A DNA stretch of 64,000 nucleotides from Mycobacterium simiae (GCF_010727605.1 NZ_AP022568.1:1860001-1924000), one strand, 5' to 3'; counted from the first letter of the stretch, positions 8,419-17,721 are shown. Made by a program: numbers and translations. Notes: generated by a model not told the origin, from the sequence alone.

Positions 8419-8654
8419 ACCGGACGTCTCGCCCCGTGCGGCGTTTACGCAATGAGCCCGGATGCACGCGAAGCGCGCCGAACCTTGTGTCCGACAGGCT
8501 GTTTCGCATCCGTGCATGTGCCCACGCAAGCGAACATCCGTGGTGACATCGCTCCATGCCAGAGGTGTGACGCTACCGGCCTGATCTGGCGGATAGGGTT
8601 GATAGCGGTCGGCAACCGGCCACCGGGCGGCACGGCGATTTTGGAGGTGTGGCG

Positions 8655-9566
8655 ATGACTTCCTCTGAGTCGGGTGGGTCCAACGGCGCAGATCCCGCCG
8701 TTCGCGTCGACTTGGAGTCGGTGGCGGCCAATGCCAGCGCGGCCCGCGCCCTCGAAGGCCTGCAGGAATCGACCGAGGGCCGCCCGCAACCGCCCATCGA
8801 CCTGACCGCCGCCGCCTTCTTCGACGTGGACAACACGCTGGTGCAGGGTTCCTCGGCGGTGCACTTCGGACGTGGTCTGGCTGCCCGCAACTACTTCACA
8901 TACCGCGACGTGCTGGGATTCATCTACGCGCAGGCCAAGTTTCAGCTCCTCGGCAAGGAGAACAGCAACGACGTCGCCGCCGGCCGGCGCAAGGCACTGA
9001 CCTTCATCGAAGGCCGCTCGGTCGACGAGCTGGTCGCCCTCGGTGAGGAGATCTACGACGAAATCATCGCCGACAAGATCTGGGCGGGAACCCGCGAACT
9101 CACCCAAATGCACCTGGACGCCGGGCAGCAGGTGTGGCTGATCACGGCCACACCGTACGAGCTCGCCGCGACCATCGCCCGTCGACTCGGCCTGACAGGG
9201 GCGCTGGGAACGGTCGCCGAGTCCGTCGACGGCATCTTCACCGGCCGGCTGGTCGGCGACATCCTGCACGGGCCCGGTAAAGCGCACGCCGTGCGGTCGC
9301 TGGCGATCCGTGAGGGCCTCAACCTCAAGCGCTGCACCGCCTATTCCGACAGCTACAACGACGTGCCGATGCTGTCGCTGGTCGGCACCGCGGTCGCGAT
9401 CAATCCCGACGCGCGGCTGCGCAGCCTGGCTCGCGAACGAGGCTGGGAGATCCGCGATTTTCGGACCGCCCGCAAGGCGGCGCGGATCGGGGTGCCCTCG
9501 GCGCTGGCACTCGGCGCCGCGGGTGGTGCACTGGCTGCGCTGGCCTCTCGGCGGCAATCACGCTGA
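8655..9566 (+). CDS. serB1: HAD-superfamily hydrolase, phosphoserine phosphatase-like (SerB1 family)
   Basis: A 303-residue protein with the HAD nucleophile motif DVDNT at 57-61 ([12 protein letters not shown]) and a late acidic motif, [11 protein letters not shown]. These place it in HAD subfamily IB, named SerB1 in mycobacteria; the true substrate is uncertain. A hydrophobic alanine/glycine-rich C-terminus could touch the membrane. GGAGG at 8643-8647 lies 7 bases before the ATG at 8655, so this start is preferred to the GTG at 8649. It leads a likely operon with the HadA-like gene and cmaA2. Confidence 0.85.
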   Translation: MTSSESGGSNGADPAVRVDLESVAANASAARALEGLQESTEGRPQPPIDLTAAAFFDVDNTLVQGSSAVHFGRGLAARNYFTYRDVLGFIYAQAKFQLLGKENSNDVAAGRRKALTFIEGRSVDELVALGEEIYDEIIADKIWAGTRELTQMHLDAGQQVWLITATPYELAATIARRLGLTGALGTVAESVDGIFTGRLVGDILHGPGKAHAVRSLAIREGLNLKRCTAYSDSYNDVPMLSLVGTAVAINPDARLRSLARERGWEIRDFRTARKAARIGVPSALALGAAGGALAALASRRQSR

Positions 9567-9612
9567 TAGGCTGCGCCGCTGAGCAACAATTCGAATGGAG
9601 AGCGGCAAAAGC

Positions 9613-10125
9613 ATGACAACTCCAGAAGGCGCCGAAGGACTCATCGGTAGCCATTACCGAGCACCCGACTACTTCGAGGTGGGACGCGAAAAGATCCGCG
9701 AGTTCGCGGCCGCGGTGAAAGACGACCACCCGACGCACTTCAGCGAGGAGGCGGCCGCAGCGGCCGGCTACCCGGCTGTGGTGGCTCCACTGACCTTCCT
9801 CGCGATCGCCGGACGGCGCGTGCAGCTGGACATCTTCACCAAGTTCAGCATCCCGATCAATATTGCCCGGGTTCTGCACCGAGATCAGAAGTTCCGCTTT
9901 CACCGCCCGATCCTGGCTCACGATAGATTGCATTTCGACACCTACCTAGACTCGGTAATCGAGTCCCACGGCACCGTCATCGCGGAGATCCGCAGTGAGA
10001 TCACGGATGCCGACGGGAAGCCGCTCATCACTAGCACCGTCACGATGCTGGGCGAGGCGGCACACCAAGAAGCCGGCGCTGAAGCAACCGTCGCCGCAAT
10101 TGCATCCATATCTGCCGGAAAGTAG
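9613..10125 (+). CDS. HadA/MaoC-like (R)-hydratase family protein (Rv0504c-like)
   Basis: A 170-residue hot-dog-fold protein of the FAS1-type dehydratase N-domain family (UPF0336), related to HadA/HadC of mycolic-acid synthesis. Visible family segments are [21 protein letters not shown] and [13 protein letters not shown]. HadA-type subunits lack the catalytic residues and pair with a catalytic hydratase, so this may be a non-catalytic or lipid-binding partner. GGAGAG lies 10 bases before the ATG at 9613; an upstream ATG at 9595 overlaps that site. It sits between serB1 and cmaA2, suggesting lipid metabolism. Confidence 0.8.
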   Translation: MTTPEGAEGLIGSHYRAPDYFEVGREKIREFAAAVKDDHPTHFSEEAAAAAGYPAVVAPLTFLAIAGRRVQLDIFTKFSIPINIARVLHRDQKFRFHRPILAHDRLHFDTYLDSVIESHGTVIAEIRSEITDADGKPLITSTVTMLGEAAHQEAGAEATVAAIASISAGK

Positions 10126-10135
10126 GGTCGATTCA

Positions 10136-11062
10136 ATGACGTCACAGGGGGAATCAGGTGGCACCCAGCTGAAGCCACCGGTAGCAGCGGTCCGGTCCCA
10201 TTACGACAAGTCGAACGAGTTCTTCAAACTCTGGCTTGATCCGTCGATGACGTATAGCTGCGGTTACTTCGACGAGAACCCGGACCCCAACAACCTCACC
10301 AAGACATTGGAAGAGGCGCAGTACGCCAAGCGCAAACTCGCCCTGGACAAGCTCAACCTCGAGCCCGGCATGACGCTGCTTGACATCGGCAGCGGCTGGG
10401 GCTCGACAATGCGCCACGCGGTGGCCGAGTACGACGTCAACGTCATCGGGTTGACGCTCAGCGAGAACCAGTACGCCCACTGCGTGGCGGAGTTCGAAAA
10501 GATGGATAGCCCCCGCCGCAAAGAGGTCCGGATCCAGGGCTGGGAGGAGTTCCCCGACGAACCGATCGACCGCATCGTGTCCCTGGGTGCGTTCGAGCAT
10601 TTCGCCGACGGCGCCGGCGACGCCGGGTACGAGCGGTACGCCACCTTCTTCAAGAAGTACTACGACCTGCTGCCCGACGACGGCCGCATGCTGCTGCACT
10701 CGATCGTGGTCCCCACCCGTGAAGAGGGCAACGCAATGGGCCTCAAGGTGAACATGACGCTGCTGCGGTTCATCAGTTTCATCTTGAAAGAGATCTATCC
10801 CGGTGGAAAGCTGCCGCAGGTCGACCTGGTCGACAAATACGCCACGGATGCGGGTTTCAAGATTGAGCGGCACCACTTCATCGGTAAGAACTACGTCCCG
10901 ACGCTGACGGCTTGGGCCGACGCACTCGAGGCACATAAGGAAGAGGCGATTGCCCTGAAGGGGCAAGACACCTACGACATCTACCTGAAGTACTTGCGGG
11001 GCTGCTCCGATTTGTTCCGCGACGGCTACACGAACGTCTGCCAGTTCACGTTGGTCAAATAG
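10136..11062 (+). CDS. cmaA2: Cyclopropane mycolic acid synthase CmaA2
   Basis: A 308-residue SAM-dependent methyltransferase that adds a cyclopropane to meromycolate chains; CmaA2 of M. tuberculosis makes trans rings on oxygenated mycolates. The start [15 protein letters not shown] and the [11 protein letters not shown] loop are CmaA2-specific. SAM motif I reads DIGSGWGS, with serine where PcaA and UmaA in this window have DIGCGWG. After TYSCGYF there is [17 protein letters not shown], about six residues longer than the [11 protein letters not shown] of the other two. The stop of the HadA-like gene lies 10 bases upstream. Enzyme identity is firm; the regiochemistry is not certain given these changes. 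Confidence 0.9.
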   Translation: MTSQGESGGTQLKPPVAAVRSHYDKSNEFFKLWLDPSMTYSCGYFDENPDPNNLTKTLEEAQYAKRKLALDKLNLEPGMTLLDIGSGWGSTMRHAVAEYDVNVIGLTLSENQYAHCVAEFEKMDSPRRKEVRIQGWEEFPDEPIDRIVSLGAFEHFADGAGDAGYERYATFFKKYYDLLPDDGRMLLHSIVVPTREEGNAMGLKVNMTLLRFISFILKEIYPGGKLPQVDLVDKYATDAGFKIERHHFIGKNYVPTLTAWADALEAHKEEAIALKGQDTYDIYLKYLRGCSDLFRDGYTNVCQFTLVK

Positions 11063-11073
11063 GTCGTGCATGC

Positions 11074-11104
11074 AAACGCCCCGGGCCATCGGCTCGGGGC
11101 GTTT
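11074..11104. terminator. Hairpin between cmaA2 and the convergent acyltransferase gene
   Basis: AAACGCCCCG at 11074-11083 pairs perfectly with CGGGGCGTTT at 11095-11104, with an 11-base loop. The stem begins with A/T pairs on both ends, as in a bidirectional terminator serving two convergent genes. A short T-rich stretch follows on the plus strand. Confidence 0.7.
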
Positions 11105-11155
11105 CTGCTTATCCGGCCGCTGAACGAAAACGTCGCCAGCCCGGAAACGAAGACC

Positions 11156-12223
11156 TCAGCCCAGGAAGATGTTGCGCCGCCCGGCGAGCAGTCGGTAGAG
11201 GGTCTGCTGGATCGTCTCGCGCACCTGATCGGTCAACTCGAAAGTGACCATCGGGTCGTCGGCGTCCGACGCCGCATAGTCGTCGGTGTAGATCGGTTCG
11301 CCGAACGCGATGCGCCACTTCGACGGCAACGGCACCAGACCGGCCGGACCGGCCAATGGGAACAGCGGGGTCACCGGGAAGTAGGGCAGACCGAACAGCC
11401 GCGCCAGCAACTTCACGTCGGCGATCATCGGGTAGATCTCTTCGGACCCGATGATCGAGCACGGGATGATCGGCGCCTTGGTCCGCAGCGCCGCCGTCAC
11501 GAAGCCGCCGCGACCGAACCGCTGCAGCCGGTAGCGGTCCTCGAAGCGCTTGCCCAGCCCCTTGTACCCTTCCGGGAAGACTGCGGTGAGTTCCCCCGCG
11601 GCCAACAGCCGGTGCGCGTCGGTCGTGCACGCCATGGTGTGGCCCGCCTTGCGGGCCGCCTCACCGATCAGCGGGAGGTCGAACACCATGTCGGCGGCCA
11701 GCAGCCGCATGTCCCGGTGCGCGGGATGCTCGTCGTGCACCGCCACCGACAGCATCAGGCCGTCGAACGGCAGCACCCCAGCGTGATTGGCCACCAGCAG
11801 CGCGGCGCCCTCACTGGGTAGGTTCTCGATGCCGCTCACCTCGACCCGGAACCACGACTTGAAAAAGAAGCGCAGCAACGGACGAACGATGGCGTTGTTG
11901 AAATGCGGATCGAACCCGAACTCGTCGACGCTGTAATCGCCCGTCAACCGCTTACGAAAGAAGCCGGCAACCGCGGCGACTTGTTGAGCAAACTCGTTGA
12001 GTGGCGCGTCGGCCGACGGCCCGGTGCCCGCGGCGCGGCGGTGCTCGTCGATCTCGCGGACCACCGCGGCGATCTGTTCGGCCGAGGCACGACCGTGCGG
12101 ATCCGACAGCAACGACGGATGCTGACGCGAAGCTTCGGCACGCTGATCGGCTCTCCGACGAGCCGCTACCCGACCCCTATTGCTATGCAGTGGAATGACA
12201 TTCGCTCTGGTTTCACCCGCCAC
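11156..12223 (-). CDS. 1-acyl-glycerol-3-phosphate-type acyltransferase (Rv0502-like)
   Basis: A 355-residue PlsC-family acyltransferase with the catalytic NHAGVLPFD (NHx4-5D type) and FPEGYKG motifs. The N-terminal 90 residues are charged and lack membrane segments; an aromatic patch (LLRFFFKSWFRVEV) precedes the catalytic core. It probably transfers a fatty acyl chain onto a phospholipid or glycolipid precursor at the inner membrane face. The GTG at 12223 gives the family start (M)AGETRANVIPLH and lies just past the galE2 stop; an ATG at 12247 would overlap galE2. It is the distal gene of a galE2-led operon. Confidence 0.85.
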   Translation of the reverse strand: MAGETRANVIPLHSNRGRVAARRRADQRAEASRQHPSLLSDPHGRASAEQIAAVVREIDEHRRAAGTGPSADAPLNEFAQQVAAVAGFFRKRLTGDYSVDEFGFDPHFNNAIVRPLLRFFFKSWFRVEVSGIENLPSEGAALLVANHAGVLPFDGLMLSVAVHDEHPAHRDMRLLAADMVFDLPLIGEAARKAGHTMACTTDAHRLLAAGELTAVFPEGYKGLGKRFEDRYRLQRFGRGGFVTAALRTKAPIIPCSIIGSEEIYPMIADVKLLARLFGLPYFPVTPLFPLAGPAGLVPLPSKWRIAFGEPIYTDDYAASDADDPMVTFELTDQVRETIQQTLYRLLAGRRNIFLG

Positions 12224-12228
12224 GATAT

Positions 12229-13356
12229 CTACCTGACCCCACTCCATGGAATTGGATTTCGGCTACCCCAGCGCTGTGCTAAGGCTATGGCGCGACCTTC
12301 CAAGGAGCGTACCCGATCAGGGTCGATTATGGGAGTGAGCCCACGACCACGAACGTAGTCATCGAACGCCTCCGCCGTCGTCCATTTTGGCTGGTAGCCG
12401 AGCTCCGAGCGCATCCTGGAGGTGTCCATCACGCGGCCATAACTCAGGTAATTGAATTGCTCGCGATCGATCTCAGTGTAGCGGTTAGCCCGTCTTAGCG
12501 AATCGAGCGCCCACACGCCGAAACCGGGCACCGGCAACGGAATCCGGCCCGCGCGACGAATCGCCTGAGACAGCATGAGAACTCCGTCGGCACCGATGTT
12601 GAAGGTGCCGGCCTTGCCGGCCATCGCGGCACGCTCCAGCGCGCCCAACGCGTCCTGCTCGTGCAGCAACTGCAGCCGCGCGTCCCGGCCGAACATCGTC
12701 GGCACCAGCGGCCCGGCCAGATACCGGGACAGCGTCGTGTCCATCGCCGGCCCAATCATGTTGGCCAGCCGCAAAATCGTCACCGCGACGTCGGGCCGGC
12801 GGCGGCCCAGCCCGCGCACGTAGCCCTCGATGTCGAGGGAGTCCTTGGCGAAGCCGCCGCGCAGCGGACGTCGACTGCTGCTGTCCTCGGTGAACATCAC
12901 CGGGTCGTGCGGGCTCGACCCGTAGACCTCAGACGTCGACTTCAGCACCACGCGTCGGACCGAGGGCGCTTTCTGACAGGCCGCGAAAAGCTGCATCGCA
13001 CCCATCACGTTGAGTTCCTTCAGCGCCGCCGAACCACCGGAGCGGGGCGCATACGAGGCGGCCGCGGCGTGCACCACGGTGTCCACATCCCCGTTGCGAA
13101 TCACTTTGCCTATGAAGGGGTTTCGGATGTCGGCACGGACGAACTCGGCCCGCCCCATGCGGCGAAGCATGTCCTTACTCGGCGCAATGGCGTCCACGGC
13201 GATGACGGTTTTGATCATCGGATTCTGCGCCAGCCGTGCCGTCAGGTAGCCGCCGAGAAACCGGCATGCACCAGTCACCAACACCACTTTGGGGTAGTGC
13301 ATGGTGTCATCCGCGTTGTCGCCCGTTCCGGCGCCGCCCCCGCTCGACGAATCCAC
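12229..13356 (-). CDS. galE2: NAD-dependent epimerase/dehydratase-like extended SDR (annotated GalE2 in mycobacteria)
   Basis: A 375-residue Rossmann protein with the nucleotide-binding segment LVTGACRFLGGYL. The usual catalytic YxxxK of extended SDRs is missing: the aligned segment reads FAKDS before LDIEGYVRG, so both Tyr and Lys are replaced. UDP-galactose epimerisation is therefore doubtful; a binding or regulatory role is possible. The GTG at 13356 lies 6 bases downstream of TAGTCT (minus strand, 13368-13363), fitting a leaderless mRNA. The acyltransferase gene follows at once. Confidence 0.8.
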   Translation of the reverse strand: MDSSSGGGAGTGDNADDTMHYPKVVLVTGACRFLGGYLTARLAQNPMIKTVIAVDAIAPSKDMLRRMGRAEFVRADIRNPFIGKVIRNGDVDTVVHAAAASYAPRSGGSAALKELNVMGAMQLFAACQKAPSVRRVVLKSTSEVYGSSPHDPVMFTEDSSSRRPLRGGFAKDSLDIEGYVRGLGRRRPDVAVTILRLANMIGPAMDTTLSRYLAGPLVPTMFGRDARLQLLHEQDALGALERAAMAGKAGTFNIGADGVLMLSQAIRRAGRIPLPVPGFGVWALDSLRRANRYTEIDREQFNYLSYGRVMDTSRMRSELGYQPKWTTAEAFDDYVRGRGLTPIIDPDRVRSLEGRAIALAQRWGSRNPIPWSGVR

Positions 13357-13439
13357 TCGAACAGACTAACGGCCGACACGACCCGCAGCGCTAATACCGC
13401 GTGGCTATCGGTGAGAAAAAGACTGCGGCTAAGCGGAAG

Positions 13440-13541
13440 TTACTTGCCAAGTTTTCTGCGTTGCACCCGCGTGCGACGCAGCAGCTTGCGGTGCTTCTTC
13501 TTCGACATACGCTTGCGCCGCTTCTTGATTACTGAACCCAT
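13440..13541 (-). CDS. Small ribosomal subunit protein bS22 (AURKAIP1/COX24 domain)
   Basis: A 33-residue, extremely basic protein starting [20 protein letters not shown] and ending [12 protein letters not shown]. It matches the actinobacterial protein (Rv0500B) found in mycobacterial 30S/70S structures and named bS22. It binds rRNA near the decoding region. It is so short that many annotations miss it. It is a stand-alone gene between the galE2-like gene and a small HTH gene. Confidence 0.92.
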
Positions 13542-13677
13542 GAACTCCGCTATCTCACCCGGGACCGCTATATGACTTGACCCGGACACTTTACCCAACC
13601 GGCCACCTGCAATACCAAACCGGCGTCGCGTCAGACGTCGAACGCCCGACGAGCAACGCGGCTCGCAGCGCTGGCGA

Positions 13678-13926
13678 CTAGCCGGCGTCGAAGTAGGACG
13701 TCTCCAGCATGTCGTGGACGGCCTTGGCATGGACCCGGAACGACCGGCCCACGCGCACCGCCGGCAGCTCACCGTTGTGCACCAAGCGGTAGACCGTCAT
13801 CTTGGAGACCCGCATCAGGGCCGCCACCTCGGCGACGGTGAGAAATTGTGTCCTGGACTGCTGGCTATCGACAGAAGCCGCCTTACCTGCGGAATCTCGC
13901 GCCGATGGCCCGTTCGTAGACGTCAT
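13678..13926 (-). CDS. Small helix-turn-helix (excisionase/MerR-type) DNA-binding protein
   Basis: An 82-residue protein with a winged-HTH core [20 protein letters not shown] at residues 30-49, followed by [19 protein letters not shown]. This is the excisionase/MerR_HTH_17 family (Rv0500A-like). It lacks an effector domain, so it is probably a small transcription factor with an unknown regulon. It lies between bS22 and proC on the same strand and is conserved in this location in mycobacteria, so it is not evidence of a prophage. Confidence 0.85.
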
Positions 13927-13955
13927 CGCTACCCAATCGTGTCAGGCCCGCGCAA

Positions 13956-13981
13956 TGCCAGCGGCTTCCCCTCCGCTGGCA
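13956..13981. terminator. Hairpin between proC and the HTH gene
   Basis: TGCCAGCGG (13956-13964) pairs perfectly with CCGCTGGCA (13973-13981) around an 8-base loop. It lies downstream of proC and 30 bases upstream of the HTH gene start. There is no U-run, so it could be a terminator for proC or a leader structure of the HTH gene. Confidence 0.4.
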
Positions 13982-14066
13982 CCCACACGGGCATACAAAA
14001 AGGAGAATAGCGGGACTAGTGGGGTTACTGGTACTGGTGAGAGACAATCAGTTCAAAATTCTTCAA

Positions 14067-14957
14067 TTACTCCGATGTAATTCTTAGCTGCTCAGAGCGC
14101 TTTTTGGCGGCCTGGACGGCGGCATCGACGGCAATCCGTAAACCCCCTCGTTCGAGTTCGCGCAGCGCAGCGGCGGTCGTACCGCCAGGTGATGTCACGG
14201 TGGCGCGCAACCGCGCGGCGGTGGTGTCGGCCTGCCCGCCCAATGCTTCCCCCTTGGCCGCCCCCGACTCCTGGTCCAGCCGTTCCAACAGCAGCGCCGC
14301 CGACCCGGCCATCGTTTGCGCCGCCAGGTCCGTGGCGACCTCCCGGCTCAGGCCCGCCGCGACGCCCGCGTCCACCAGCGCCTCGACCAGCAGGAAGAAA
14401 TAGGCCGGGCCGGAACCCGACACCGCGGTCACCGCGTCCATCTGCGACTCGGGCACGGTCAGCACGCCACCGACCGCACCGAACAGCGTCGAGACCTCCT
14501 CGAGCTGTGGTGCAGTGACGAACCGGCCCTTGGCCAGGGCGGTCACCCCGGCTCCCACCACCGCCGCCGCGTTGGGCATCGCCCGCACCACCGGCGTGCC
14601 GGCCGGCAGTTTGGACTCGAAGTAGGCGAGTGTGACCCCGGCCGCGACGGTGACGAAGACCTGTTCCCCGCTGCCGTCTTCCGCGGCGCCGGCGGCTTTG
14701 GACAGCTCGGTCGTCAGCGCATCGACATCGGCGGGCTTCACCGCGACCACGACGAACGCCGCGTTCTCGGCGGCGTCGGCGGGCGACGAGGTCACCCAAA
14801 CCGCGTAGGTGTCGGCGAGGTACTTCGCCCGTTCGGACACCCGCTCGGCCACCACCAAGTCCTTGACTTGCCGCCCCGCTCGCAGCAGACCCGAGAGCAA
14901 CGCCTCGCCCATGCTGCCGCCGCCAATAATCGCGATTCTCGCCACGGGAGAAAGCAT
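14067..14957 (-). CDS. proC: Pyrroline-5-carboxylate reductase
   Basis: A 296-residue enzyme reducing pyrroline-5-carboxylate to proline with NAD(P)H. The N-terminal Rossmann motif is IAIIGGGSMGEALLSGLL. The C-terminal signature region TAVSGSGPAYFFLLVEALVD and SPGGTTAAALRELE form the substrate site and dimer interface. The ATG at 14957 gives a normal family length; a GTG four codons in is an alternative. It starts 21 bases after the thioesterase gene stop, so it belongs to the same minus-strand run. Confidence 0.95.
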   Translation of the reverse strand: MLSPVARIAIIGGGSMGEALLSGLLRAGRQVKDLVVAERVSERAKYLADTYAVWVTSSPADAAENAAFVVVAVKPADVDALTTELSKAAGAAEDGSGEQVFVTVAAGVTLAYFESKLPAGTPVVRAMPNAAAVVGAGVTALAKGRFVTAPQLEEVSTLFGAVGGVLTVPESQMDAVTAVSGSGPAYFFLLVEALVDAGVAAGLSREVATDLAAQTMAGSAALLLERLDQESGAAKGEALGGQADTTAARLRATVTSPGGTTAAALRELERGGLRIAVDAAVQAAKKRSEQLRITSE

Positions 14958-14978
14958 CGCAGACCGCGCCTGCGCGCG

Positions 14979-15803
14979 TTACCGCGGCGCGGGCACCAGG
15001 GCGAGCTGTCGTGACTGGACGACGAGCCGGCCCAAGCTGTCGACGACGATGTGGTCTTCGTCGAACCAGTCGTGCCCGATCTCGAGGCAGGTGCAGATCA
15101 CGCGCAGCCAGCCATCGGCCGGCAGCGCCCGCAAGAACGCGGTGAGCTGGATCGTCGGCGCCCAGCCGGTGCGCTCCACGGCGAAGGTCACCGGTGCGGA
15201 CAGATCCCCGCACATCAGCGCGAAAAGCCCGTCGGGAGCCACGCCGCGGGGCCGCGCCCACATCTGCAGCACCGGCGGCCGCCCGTCGGTGCTGGGCCCC
15301 ATCGTGGACAGCAGCGGCCGCACGTCGCAGCCCTCACCCAGATGCACCAGGCCGGCCAGCGGATGGCCCGGACCGATCGGTTCGATGTCGTCGGGCGGTT
15401 CCGGCGCCATCAGATCCGCCACCGGGTTCGCCGTCAGCAGCGGCGCCGCCGCGCCGTTCGACGAAAAGTGTTCTGGGGCACCGAGATTGACCACCGCATG
15501 GACGGCGGTGCGGTCGCCCTGGACGAGCTCGACGTCGACGACGCTGATCCGCCGGCCACGCTTGCGCAGCGCGGTGACCAACCGCATCGGCCCCGGGTCG
15601 GGCGCCCACAAGAAGCTCGCCGACACCGCCACGGGTTCGTGGCCGGCCTCGGCACAGGCGTGCCGGGCGGCGTTGGCGCACAGGGCGAGCATCGCGCCGC
15701 CATGCACCTTGGGACCGATGGTCCAGCGCTTGTCGAGTTCGCCCTGGTAAATACCCGGCTCGGCCTCCCGCAGGCTCATCGCGGCGGTGAATAACGCGGT
15801 CAT
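14979..15803 (-). CDS. Acyl-CoA thioesterase-like protein, double hot-dog fold (Rv0499-like)
   Basis: A 274-residue protein with the TesB-like arrangement: an N-terminal hot-dog with VHGGAMLALCANAA and ASFLWAPDPG, and a C-terminal one with ALMCGDLSAPVTFAVE. It probably hydrolyses acyl-CoA in the cytosol; the physiological substrate is unknown. AGGAG lies 4 bases before the ATG at 15803, which decides the start over a longer open frame reaching 15932 that would overlap the upstream gene. Confidence 0.8.
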   Translation of the reverse strand: MTALFTAAMSLREAEPGIYQGELDKRWTIGPKVHGGAMLALCANAARHACAEAGHEPVAVSASFLWAPDPGPMRLVTALRKRGRRISVVDVELVQGDRTAVHAVVNLGAPEHFSSNGAAAPLLTANPVADLMAPEPPDDIEPIGPGHPLAGLVHLGEGCDVRPLLSTMGPSTDGRPPVLQMWARPRGVAPDGLFALMCGDLSAPVTFAVERTGWAPTIQLTAFLRALPADGWLRVICTCLEIGHDWFDEDHIVVDSLGRLVVQSRQLALVPAPR

Positions 15804-15828
15804 GATCTCCTGGGCGGTAGCGGCACGG

Positions 15829-16671
15829 TCATCGCAGCAGATGCGTGCGAGCGAATTGCAGCGACTCGGCAAGCATGGCCTCACGCTCGTTGGCCGAGCG
15901 CGCGCTGGACGTGGACACCTCGAGGATGACATGGCCGGCGAAATGACCGGCGGCCAGCCGCTGGCACACCTCCGCTGTCGGCTGGGTGCCGCGCCCGGGC
16001 ACCAGATGCTCGTCGGAAGGCCGACCGCTGCCGTCGCACAGATGCAGATGCACTAAACCGGTCCCCATCCGCTGCGCCATGTCCAGCGCGTCGCTGCCCG
16101 CGGTCGAGGTGTGCGACAGGTCCAGTGTGTAGTGCGCGTGGTTACCGTCCAGCGGGTCGAAGGACGGCGAGAACGCCGAGATTGCCGGCCCCGGGCCGCC
16201 GCCGCGGCGGCGCATCCGCTCCCGCGATTGGTCGGCACCGAAAAATCGGTCCGCCCGGAACGGGAACATGTTCTCCACGGCCACCATCACGTCGCTGGAG
16301 GCCTCCAGCGACCGCACCTGCTGGCTGAATCCCTCGGCGTAACGCCGTTGCCAGCGAAACGGTGGATGCACGACGACGGTTTGGGCGCCGAGCTCCTCGG
16401 CGGCGCGCACGCTGCGTTCCAGCTTCGGAATCGGGTTGGATCCCCACACGCGTTGCGAAATCAACAGGCACGGCGCGTGCACCGAAAGCACCGGCACCTG
16501 GTAGCGCCGGGATAGCTTCAGTACGGCACCGATGTCCTGGCTGACCGACTCGCTCCACACCATCAACTCGACGCCGTCGTAGCCGAGCCTGGCCGCATAC
16601 TCGAACGCCGCCTCGGCTCTGAGCGGGTAGACCGACGCCGTGGACAGGCCAACTTTGATCGCGGGGCGCAC
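15829..16671 (-). CDS. Xylose isomerase-like TIM-barrel protein (Rv0498-like)
   Basis: A 280-residue protein of the AP-endonuclease-2/sugar phosphate isomerase family. The core strands VGLSTASVYP, GYDGVELMVW, VLSVHAPCLL, TVVVHPPFRW and VAVENMFPF carry the His/Glu residues that normally bind divalent metal, and a late LVHLHLCDGSG completes the site. The substrate is unknown; epimerase, isomerase and endonuclease activities all occur in the fold. A GTG start at 16671 follows the upstream gene by 15 bases. Conserved context with ppx and proC gives little functional guidance. Confidence 0.8.
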   Translation of the reverse strand: MRPAIKVGLSTASVYPLRAEAAFEYAARLGYDGVELMVWSESVSQDIGAVLKLSRRYQVPVLSVHAPCLLISQRVWGSNPIPKLERSVRAAEELGAQTVVVHPPFRWQRRYAEGFSQQVRSLEASSDVMVAVENMFPFRADRFFGADQSRERMRRRGGGPGPAISAFSPSFDPLDGNHAHYTLDLSHTSTAGSDALDMAQRMGTGLVHLHLCDGSGRPSDEHLVPGRGTQPTAEVCQRLAAGHFAGHVILEVSTSSARSANEREAMLAESLQFARTHLLR

Positions 16672-16686
16672 TGTGGGCGGTGGCGC

Positions 16687-17721
16687 CTAGCCGGTTTGCA
16701 TGGACAGGGCCAGCGGTCCCAGGGTGATCAGCGCCCCGACCGCGACCGCGATCAGCGTGCTGGCGATGTCCTCGGTCTTGCGGACCACCCGCACACCGGC
16801 CACCAGACCGAGGATGACCAGCACCGATAACACCAGCGCCACCAGGCTGTTCCACCGCCACAGTTGGTCGAACGCGATAAACAGTCCCGCACCGAACGCG
16901 ACGGCCAGGATCGACTGGAAGACGATCAGACTGCCGCGCCACAGCGCTTCGAGGCGGCTGGAGGCTTCAGCCGACTGCCCCGACCGTGCGGTCTCGGCGA
17001 CGGGCTGGTCCTCCTCGGCAGCGTCGGTGGCGGGCTCATCGGCAGCCGCGGCGGCCAGCGCGGCCGCGTCGGCTCCCTCCCGCTCGTCGCCGCGGCGGCG
17101 GGCTACTTCGTCGGCGAGGGTCTGCCCCCCGAACAAAGTGGAATCCGAGCCCTGCAGATAGGACCGCACGTAGGCGGAATCCTCGGTCGCAGGCTCGGCC
17201 TCGCGCACATCGGAGTCCATGACATCCACCGGCATGTCGGCGTACTGCTCGAGCGGGTCAGGGCTCATGCCCTCGGCTCCGGACGACGACGCCACCGGAC
17301 GGGTGCGCTCGGCCGCCGGCTTGGCATCGCGACGGACGGGCCGTGGATAGGCGCTGCGCTCGGGTCCAAGGTGCGGGGACTGCGGGGGTGATTTGGGCCA
17401 ACGCGGCTCGGTTTCCGGGCGCGACGCGGCCATGGACTGTTCGTCGGGGCCCGGCTCAGCCACTCCGTCGTCGGCGGGCGCGTCGGTTTTGGCCTCGCGT
17501 TCGGCAACCTCGGCCGGTTCGGCGTCGGCGTGCTCGTCGTCCCGGATGACGGGAATCTCGCCGGTCAATTCCGCGACGGTGACCGCGTCGCTGTCGCCGC
17601 GGCGACGACGGCGCCGCCGGGTGACCGCCGGGGCGCCAATCGTTCCGTTCCGGGCCAATAGTTCGGCCACAGAAATCGGCCGAGTGCCGGGGCTCTCGGT
17701 CTCGGAGTCTGGTCCGGTCAT
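16687..17721 (-). CDS. Membrane protein with long charged cytosolic N-terminus (Rv0497-like)
   Basis: A 344-residue protein. Residues 1-235 are hydrophilic, rich in Pro, Glu, Asp and Arg, with an arginine run ([12 protein letters not shown]) near residue 35. The last 90 residues hold three to four membrane helices ([38 protein letters not shown] and [17 protein letters not shown]). The ATG at 17721 overlaps the ppx stop in an ATGA, showing translational coupling, and GAGAGG lies upstream. Function is unknown. Confidence 0.8.
   Translation of the reverse strand: MTGPDSETESPGTRPISVAELLARNGTIGAPAVTRRRRRRRGDSDAVTVAELTGEIPVIRDDEHADAEPAEVAEREAKTDAPADDGVAEPGPDEQSMAASRPETEPRWPKSPPQSPHLGPERSAYPRPVRRDAKPAAERTRPVASSSGAEGMSPDPLEQYADMPVDVMDSDVREAEPATEDSAYVRSYLQGSDSTLFGGQTLADEVARRRGDEREGADAAALAAAAADEPATDAAEEDQPVAETARSGQSAEASSRLEALWRGSLIVFQSILAVAFGAGLFIAFDQLWRWNSLVALVLSVLVILGLVAGVRVVRKTEDIASTLIAVAVGALITLGPLALSMQTG

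Noticed and set aside
8419..8654. A gene or regulatory RNA between the island and serB1
   Set aside because: Only short frames without ribosome sites and weak imperfect repeats (ATGCACG and CGTGCAT) are visible; nothing is convincing beyond the serB1 ribosome site.
13678..13926. Excisionase-like gene as a sign of a prophage or integrated element
   Set aside because: This small HTH gene is a conserved mycobacterial neighbour of proC, and no integrase or attachment sites are present.
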